Shown piece after piece: positions 32,177 to 37,567 of a stretch of 37,567 nt of DNA. Position numbers and translations under genes: made by a program. How positions within the stretch are numbered: position 1 is the stretch's first letter; each line of letters opens with the position of its first letter. The notes beneath the pieces were generated by a model. That model was not told the origin of the DNA. It did not search any database and saw nothing but the letters and a program-made list of their open reading frames with translations. The stretch lies in assembly GCA_963626555.1 (NCBI GenBank), contig CAVFXQ010000029.1:1-37567 (forward strand), in the 5' to 3' direction. The DNA comes from UBA1181 sp963626555. Lineage in GTDB: Bacteria; Bacteroidota; Bacteroidia; Bacteroidales; Paludibacteraceae.

Positions 32177-32885
32177 AGGTTTGCGGTTTGAATATGACTT
32201 GTTGAACAATACCGGTTGGATTTGTGGGGAAGACTATAAAGTACGACTTACAAACGCTTCAAGTGGTGTTCAGTCTTCTTTGCCGATGTGTATTGTTTCT
32301 GAGTATTTGAGTAAAAAAATATCAAATAAAGAGGAAATAAAACTTTCGAAGGAAGAAAAGGATAAGTTAGAGAGAAGGGTTGTTGAAATCATGGAAAATG
32401 ATTCCTACTCGGATAATATCAAGGACATAATGATTCGTCAGTTGTCTGCCGCCAACAGATATGACAGATTTATTAATGTTGTGGAAGAGGTGGAAACGAA
32501 TCTCTTCCCGAAATCGCTGATGCAAGTTCTTTTTTCTCTTATGGCAAACAATAATGAGTCCGAGAAAAATATGTTGGTTTTAACCACTCATAGTCCTTAT
32601 ACTTTGGCAATCGTAAACACTATGATTATTGGTTCAAAAACCTACAAAAATGTGAACGAAACTCAGAAAGAAGAAGTCGCAGAAATACTTCCTGTTAAGT
32701 ATTATGTTGATGTAAATGAAGTTGCAGCATACCGTTTGTCCTCCTTTTCTGATAGCTATTGTCAAAGTGTCGTGAATCAGAAGACTGGTTTGATTTCAAA
32801 AAATGAACTTGATTCTGCCTCTGATGATATTATGCGAGTTTTTAACTCTTTATATATGAAGTATGCCAAAACTCTCAAAGGATAG
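32160..32885 (+). CDS. AAA/ABC-type ATPase, C-terminal fragment (frameshift-split)
   Basis: The 241-residue frame carries the missing half of the preceding ATPase. It has an ABC-like signature ASSGVQSSLP, the Walker B region VVEEVETNLFP (usual form EEPExNLFP, so Pro is replaced by Val), and the switch His in LVLTTHSPYTL. I annotate it from a GTG at 32160; the frame is open from 32142, with no better start. No ribosome site is obvious, so independent translation is doubtful unless coupled to the upstream stop. The last 23 bases overlap the next gene. Confidence 0.65.
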   Translation: MKHLFEGLRFEYDLLNNTGWICGEDYKVRLTNASSGVQSSLPMCIVSEYLSKKISNKEEIKLSKEEKDKLERRVVEIMENDSYSDNIKDIMIRQLSAANRYDRFINVVEEVETNLFPKSLMQVLFSLMANNNESEKNMLVLTTHSPYTLAIVNTMIIGSKTYKNVNETQKEEVAEILPVKYYVDVNEVAAYRLSSFSDSYCQSVVNQKTGLISKNELDSASDDIMRVFNSLYMKYAKTLKG

Positions 32886-33315
32886 CGAATTACCTGTTAT
32901 AGTCAAAAAAATCAGATTAGGTTCAGCGTTACGAGATTGTGGAAATTGTAGCTGGAAGAATCATTACGGGAATGACATACACCCAAGGGGGTGTAGTGAC
33001 GGTATGATTTTGACAGAACAGGAAATGAGCCTCATTGAGTTCAAGACCAACGTGATGACTCCAAACTACCTAACTATTTTGCAAAGGGCAACGAAGGCGA
33101 TGAGTCAGTTGTGGCACACATTTGATGGTGTTATAAGACCAAAGTGTGAAAGTAAATCTGTGAATATAGAGGAACTACTATCTGTTGATTTTCATGTTGT
33201 CTTCAATAAAGATTTTGAAATTATGGGCGTAAATGCAGAGTTAATGGACTTACAGAATCAGTTTTTGGAAGACAATAAGCATCTGCTGTTTTTTGATAAT
33301 GAGAAAACATTCTGA
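32863..33315 (+). CDS. Small protein with possible PD-(D/E)XK nuclease motif, partner of the ATPase
   Basis: The 150-residue protein starts at ATG 32863 inside the end of the ATPase gene, so the two are translationally coupled. It has a Cys/His-rich stretch (CGNC at 26-29, His34, His40, Cys44) followed by Asp46 (GCSDGMIL) and E59-FK61 in MSLIEFKTN. The D-x12-E-x-K spacing within strands fits the core of PD-(D/E)XK nucleases. I recognise no named family. The ATPase plus small nuclease pattern, next to a type I restriction locus, suggests an effector of a two-gene defence system. This is inference from motif and context. Confidence 0.55.
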   Translation: MPKLSKDSELPVIVKKIRLGSALRDCGNCSWKNHYGNDIHPRGCSDGMILTEQEMSLIEFKTNVMTPNYLTILQRATKAMSQLWHTFDGVIRPKCESKSVNIEELLSVDFHVVFNKDFEIMGVNAELMDLQNQFLEDNKHLLFFDNEKTF

Positions 33316-33323
33316 TAAAATTT

Positions 33324-33331
33324 TATATTTG
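33324..33331 (+). promoter_or_regulatory. -7 box of the hsdR promoter
   Basis: TATATTTG matches TAnnTTTG, 53 bases upstream of the hsdR ATG. The nearest TTTG upstream is 28 bases away, too far for a standard -33 box. Confidence 0.45.
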
Positions 33332-33384
33332 TAGAGACTTTATCTAATACTTGGTTCTGCCGAGAGCTTTGAACAAACGAAATT

Positions 33385-36108
33385 ATGACTCCAGAAGAAA
33401 AAGCAAGACAAAAAATAGATGAGTGGCTTGAGGAGGCTGGTTGGACGGTGGTCGACCGAGACCAGTTCGAGGCGGATATGTCTGCTGTCGCCATTCGCGA
33501 ATTGCCTACCAATGGCAATCTCCGCACTGACTATACGCTATTGCTCAATGGCAAGGCTGTGGGTGTGTTGGAAGCGAAAAAAGAGGAGGTAGATGTGGCT
33601 CAGACAATGGTGAGCGAGCAGGTGGCTACCTACGGTCGGAAGGGTCCTAAATTCTGTCCTTCTATCGATGTCAGTAAACCGCTACCTTTCCTATACAAAT
33701 CGAATGGCAAAGTATTCCTCTTTCAAAACTTCTGGCAGTCGAACACTCGCTGGGACGAACTTGGGAGAATGCATAGTCCCAAGAAAGTGGCTGAGATGCT
33801 TGGTTTGAACGACCCCTTCGTCGGCTTGCCAATTCTGGAGGAAAAAGGCTTGCGCGATTGCCAGTTTGAGGCGGTAACCGCCCTGGAGAGAAGTTTCAAG
33901 GCAGGCAAAAAACGAGCGTTGATGGTGTTGGCGACTGGCGCAGGGAAAACCTATACGGCATGCACTGTCGCCTACCGAATGTTGGCATATACCCCGATGA
34001 AGAAAATCCTTTTCTTGGTAGACCGCAACAACCTCGGCAGACAGGCAGAAAACGAGTTCGGCACCTATAAATTGACAAAGAACGGCGAGCCATTCAACCA
34101 AATATATGCTGTCAACAGACTCCACTCGTGCAAGATTCCATCAGATAGCAATGTAGTCATTTCAACCATTCAACGCTTATTCTCCCTTTTGAAAGGAGAA
34201 GAAATCAATGATACGGACGACGATGATGACAACACAGCCGATACGGAGATGACGTTGCCCGAAAACCCTACGTTGCCTCGTAATTTCTTCGATTTGATTG
34301 TCATTGACGAGTGCCACCGAAGTATTTATGGCAATTGGAAGAAAGTGTTGGAATATTTCGATTCCGCTCGACTGATTGGTCTCACAGCCACGCCCATCGC
34401 TGAGACGAAAGCATTTTTCAATAATAACATTGTGGTGAACTATATTTACGAACAATCGATCCTTGATGGAGTCAATGTGGATAGTCGTATTTTCAGAATA
34501 AAAACTAAGGAGTCAGAAAGCGGTGGAGCTATCACGGTTGGTCAGAATTATCGAGAAACCAGCAAATATACTGGCGAGACAAGAGATGTGAAGAGTCAGG
34601 ATTGTATCAACTATTCAAAGGAGGAGTTGAACCGAAGCATCATCAATCCTTCGCAGATTAAATTGATTTTAGAAACATTTCGCGATGTGATATATTCTCA
34701 ATTGTTTGACGAAAGAGAAGAAATCTACGAGTATATTCCAAAAACATTGATTTTTGCTTTAAATGAAAATCATGCGTATAACATTGTGAAGATTGCTCGT
34801 GAGGTGTTTGCCGAGAAATGTCCAAATGCGGATATGAAACGTTATGTGCAGAGCATCACCTATTCGGCAGGCGACAGCAACGAGTTGATCAGACAGTTTC
34901 GCAATGATCGCGACTTTCGTATTGCTGTTACTTGCACGCTTGTGGCTACAGGTACGGATGTGAAGCCCCTCGAGGTGGTGATGTTTATGCGTGATGTGCA
35001 GTCAGCTCCACTCTACATGCAAATGAAGGGACGTGGTGTGCGTACAATCAGCGACGATCAGTTGCAAGCCGTTACGCCGAATGCGATTACGAAAGACTGC
35101 TATTTCTTGGTCGATTGTGTGGGTGTCACGGAGCATACGATGGCGTTGCCCGAACCTGGAGATAAGTTGGGCGAGAAACCTATTTCTCTCAGGTTGCTCT
35201 TGGAACGAATAGCACACGGAGATTTGCCTGATAAGTATCTTCGCAGATTGGCATCTGTCCTATCTTCCATCAATAAAAAAGCGACGAACGAGCAGAAAAT
35301 CAAGTTCAGAGACTTGTCTGGTGTAGATATGTTGAAGATTGCGAAAGAGATTTTTGATGCTCTTCAAGGTGATGAATTACCTCCGTTTGAGGGTATCAAT
35401 CAGCCGAATGTGGAGCGAAAGGCTCTTGTGGCTGCCCTTGCCAACCATGCGGATGCTCGTCAGTACATACTCGAATTGGTTGCAGGCTATGTACGCGAAT
35501 TGAAGCCAGGTAGCGATGAACTTATTTTTGCAGGTTTCTCTGTTGAAGAGGCACAGTCGACCACCGAGGCTTTTGAAACCTATTGTAGAGAGAATGCGGA
35601 CAAAATAGAGGCGTTGCGAATCATCTATAACAAGTCGGGTGAACCGATAAATTATGCTATGCTGAAGGATTTGGAGGAAAAAATGAAACTCTATAATAAT
35701 CGTTTCAGTATCAATATGTTATGGAACTCGTATGAAATTGTCAAGGTGGGTGCGGTGCGCAAGAATACGAAGAAAGAAGAGGTAACCGCACTCACGAATC
35801 TTATTCAACTTGTGCGTTTTGCCTATCATCAGACGGAGAAATTGGAGTGCCTCCTGCCCTCGATGAACCAGTTTTTCAACCTTTGGCACGGACGAAAGCA
35901 AATGGGAATCTCCGAGGCGCAGAAAAACGTTATTCGTGAGATTTTGGAATTTATTGCTACTAATGGCGCATGCACGGTCAAGGAAATCAAGGAGTGTAAG
36001 GGACAGCAGCAAGCGGTCAGATTGATACAAGCGTTTGGCAATAAAGACAAAGCCAATGAGGCACTTGTTTCTGTCTTCCGATTTGTGGTGATGAGGGAGA
36101 TAGCGTAA
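33385..36108 (+). CDS. hsdR: Type I restriction enzyme, endonuclease/translocase subunit HsdR
   Basis: The 907-residue protein is the motor and nuclease of a type I restriction-modification system. The N-terminal nuclease domain has Asp49 (RTDYTLL) and E63-AK65 (GVLEAKK). The SF2 helicase part has Walker A ATGAGKT (K188), DECH at 308-311 (DEAH-box variant), GLTATPIAETKAFF and the motif VI region QMKGRGVRTI. The C-terminal helical part binds HsdM. All motifs are intact, so it should be functional. Next to it is hsdM; hsdS must lie outside the window. Confidence 0.93.
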   Translation: MTPEEKARQKIDEWLEEAGWTVVDRDQFEADMSAVAIRELPTNGNLRTDYTLLLNGKAVGVLEAKKEEVDVAQTMVSEQVATYGRKGPKFCPSIDVSKPLPFLYKSNGKVFLFQNFWQSNTRWDELGRMHSPKKVAEMLGLNDPFVGLPILEEKGLRDCQFEAVTALERSFKAGKKRALMVLATGAGKTYTACTVAYRMLAYTPMKKILFLVDRNNLGRQAENEFGTYKLTKNGEPFNQIYAVNRLHSCKIPSDSNVVISTIQRLFSLLKGEEINDTDDDDDNTADTEMTLPENPTLPRNFFDLIVIDECHRSIYGNWKKVLEYFDSARLIGLTATPIAETKAFFNNNIVVNYIYEQSILDGVNVDSRIFRIKTKESESGGAITVGQNYRETSKYTGETRDVKSQDCINYSKEELNRSIINPSQIKLILETFRDVIYSQLFDEREEIYEYIPKTLIFALNENHAYNIVKIAREVFAEKCPNADMKRYVQSITYSAGDSNELIRQFRNDRDFRIAVTCTLVATGTDVKPLEVVMFMRDVQSAPLYMQMKGRGVRTISDDQLQAVTPNAITKDCYFLVDCVGVTEHTMALPEPGDKLGEKPISLRLLLERIAHGDLPDKYLRRLASVLSSINKKATNEQKIKFRDLSGVDMLKIAKEIFDALQGDELPPFEGINQPNVERKALVAALANHADARQYILELVAGYVRELKPGSDELIFAGFSVEEAQSTTEAFETYCRENADKIEALRIIYNKSGEPINYAMLKDLEEKMKLYNNRFSINMLWNSYEIVKVGAVRKNTKKEEVTALTNLIQLVRFAYHQTEKLECLLPSMNQFFNLWHGRKQMGISEAQKNVIREILEFIATNGACTVKEIKECKGQQQAVRLIQAFGNKDKANEALVSVFRFVVMREIA

Positions 36109-36161
36109 TCAAGTGGATGTGTTCGGTATGAATGGAATAGAATTTGGTATAAAATAATATT

Positions 36162-37567
36162 ATGGCAAATAATAATACCCCCAATGAGCAGTCGCTCACC
36201 AAAAAAGTGTGGAATCTCGCAACAACCTTGTCGGGGCAGGGTATTGGCTTCACGGATTATATTACGCAGCTCACTTATCTTCTCTTCCTGAAAATGGATG
36301 CGGAGAATGTTGATGTTTTTGGCGAAGATTCGCAAATTCCTGAAGGTTGCCAATGGAAAGACCTTGTCAATTTAGACGGTGAGGAGTTGGTAGTCCATTA
36401 TGAGTTAGTGCTTAAGAAACTCAGTGAAGAGGACAGCCTGATTGGTACTATTTTCACGAAGGCGCAAAACAAGATAGATAAACCTGTCTATCTGAAGAAA
36501 GTTATCACAATGATCAATGAGGAGAGTTGGCTCAATCCAGAGAACGATGTGAAAGGTGCGATCTATGAGGGCATCCTTGAGAAGAATGGTCAAGATAAGA
36601 AAAGTGGGGCAGGACAGTATTTCACTCCTCGACCGCTCATTCAAGCCATGGTTGACTGCGCCCGTCCTCAGATCGGTGAGACGGTGGCAGACCCTGCGTG
36701 CGGTACGGGTGGATTCCTCTTGGCTGCGTTCGACTATATGAAAAATCAGTCGGAGGACCAGGGCAAGCAGAGTTTCCTGCGAAATGAAGCCCTTCACGGA
36801 ACGGATAACACGCCGCTTGTCGTTACACTCGCCTCGATGAATCTCTATCTGCACGGTGTGGGTACGGAACGTAGCCCGATAACGTGTGCCGACTCGTTGG
36901 TGAAAGCTCCCGAAACATTTGTAGATGTTATCCTTGCTAATCCGCCGTTTGGAACACGTCCGGCAGGGTCGGTAGATATCAACCGCCAGGATTTCTATAC
37001 CGAGACGAAGAATAACCAGTTGAATTTCTTGCAACACATCATGCTGATGTTGAAGAAGAATGGTCGGGCAGCCGTTGTATTGCCCGATAATGTCTTGTTC
37101 GAGGGGGGCGCAGGCGAGGTGATCCGCAAGAAACTCCTCCAAGAGTTCAATCTGCACACTATTCTCCGTCTCCCGACGGGTATCTTTTACGCTCAAGGTG
37201 TGAAAGCCAATGTTTTGTTCTTCAATAAAGGACAACAAACCACTGAGACGTGGTTCTACGACTATCGAACGGACATCAAGCACACTCTCGCCACCAACAA
37301 GTTGGAGCGTAGCCATTTAGATGACTTCGTGAAATGCTATAATCCCGACAATATCCCTGCTCGTACCGAAACGTACGATTCCGAGCGGAACCCGTCGGGC
37401 AGATGGCGCAAATACACTGTGGGTGAGCTACTTGCGCGCGACAAAACCTCGCTCGACCTCACCTGGATCCGCCAAGGAGGAGAAGAGGAGGAACTCTCCC
37501 TCTCCGATCTGATGACCAACATCAAGGAGCAGAGCCAAAGCATCAGCGAGGCGGTGAGCGATTTGGA
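36162..37567 (+). CDS. hsdM: Type I restriction enzyme, DNA methyltransferase subunit HsdM (cut by right edge)
   Basis: The 468 complete codons visible start at ATG 36162 (MANNNTPNEQSLTKKVWNLA) and run off the right edge. The N-terminal helical domain of HsdM is followed by the catalytic adenine N6-methyltransferase domain: SAM site DPACGTGGF at 177-185 and NPPF at 260-263. HsdM with HsdS methylates the recognition site and, with HsdR, forms the restriction complex. It is 53 bases after hsdR in the same orientation. The frame is intact as far as seen; the last residues (about 430 onward) are the C-terminal region that contacts HsdS. Confidence 0.93.
   Translation, partial: MANNNTPNEQSLTKKVWNLATTLSGQGIGFTDYITQLTYLLFLKMDAENVDVFGEDSQIPEGCQWKDLVNLDGEELVVHYELVLKKLSEEDSLIGTIFTKAQNKIDKPVYLKKVITMINEESWLNPENDVKGAIYEGILEKNGQDKKSGAGQYFTPRPLIQAMVDCARPQIGETVADPACGTGGFLLAAFDYMKNQSEDQGKQSFLRNEALHGTDNTPLVVTLASMNLYLHGVGTERSPITCADSLVKAPETFVDVILANPPFGTRPAGSVDINRQDFYTETKNNQLNFLQHIMLMLKKNGRAAVVLPDNVLFEGGAGEVIRKKLLQEFNLHTILRLPTGIFYAQGVKANVLFFNKGQQTTETWFYDYRTDIKHTLATNKLERSHLDDFVKCYNPDNIPARTETYDSERNPSGRWRKYTVGELLARDKTSLDLTWIRQGGEEEELSLSDLMTNIKEQSQSISEAVSDL

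Noticed and set aside
36405..37316. 303-codon antisense frame opposite hsdM
   Set aside because: It is a shadow of hsdM, whose translation has all methyltransferase motifs; the antisense product is basic and without recognisable domains.
1..37567. CRISPR array or long tandem repeats
   Set aside because: No regularly spaced direct repeats of suitable length were seen anywhere in the window.

Overview
The window looks like a chromosomal segment of a Bacteroidales bacterium (Bacteroides/Prevotella-like; I cannot fix the genus). The evidence is the Bacteroidota promoter signature (TAnnTTTG, sometimes with an upstream TTTG/TTG), few clear Shine-Dalgarno sites, MraY, FtsL and FtsZ of Bacteroidota type, a glycine-lipid acyltransferase pair, a fused DAHP synthase-chorismate mutase, and a protein with a type IX secretion C-terminal domain.

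Layout. 1-191: start of an IS30-family transposase running off the left edge (minus). 534-1463: an orphan lipoprotein. 1519-1590: tRNA-Arg(CCT) on the minus strand, facing the lipoprotein across a shared terminator. 1706-3514 (minus): glsA-glsB. 3719-20792: a long division and cell-wall (dcw) operon mraZ-rsmH-ftsL-ftsI-murE-mraY-murD-ftsW-murG-murC-ftsQ-ftsA-ftsZ, followed by yqeY and an LD-carboxypeptidase gene. It makes lipid-linked peptidoglycan precursor and the divisome, and its promoter carries phased repeats that look like MraZ operators. murF and ddl are absent from the cluster.

20793-23225: the most striking regulatory region. A promoter is followed by two tandem ribosome-mediated attenuators. 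Each has a short reading frame packed with Phe and Tyr codons, an antiterminator arm directly after the stop codon, and a competing terminator hairpin with a U-tract. Together they precede prephenate dehydratase and DAHP synthase-chorismate mutase. None of these small leader genes is long enough for ordinary ORF calling. A strong terminator ends the operon, and crcB/fluC converges on it from the minus strand.

23715-27002: a large secreted hemicellulase joining a CE4 polysaccharide deacetylase, a discoidin-like module, a GH8 glycosidase and a type IX sorting domain. 27161-31652: a five-gene operon of exported proteins of unknown function, including two related small proteins and a DUF6175-like protein.

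31727-37567: a probable defence island. It holds an AAA/ABC-type ATPase split by a frameshift, an overlapping small protein with a possible PD-(D/E)XK nuclease motif, then type I restriction genes hsdR and hsdM (hsdM cut by the right edge; no hsdS in view).
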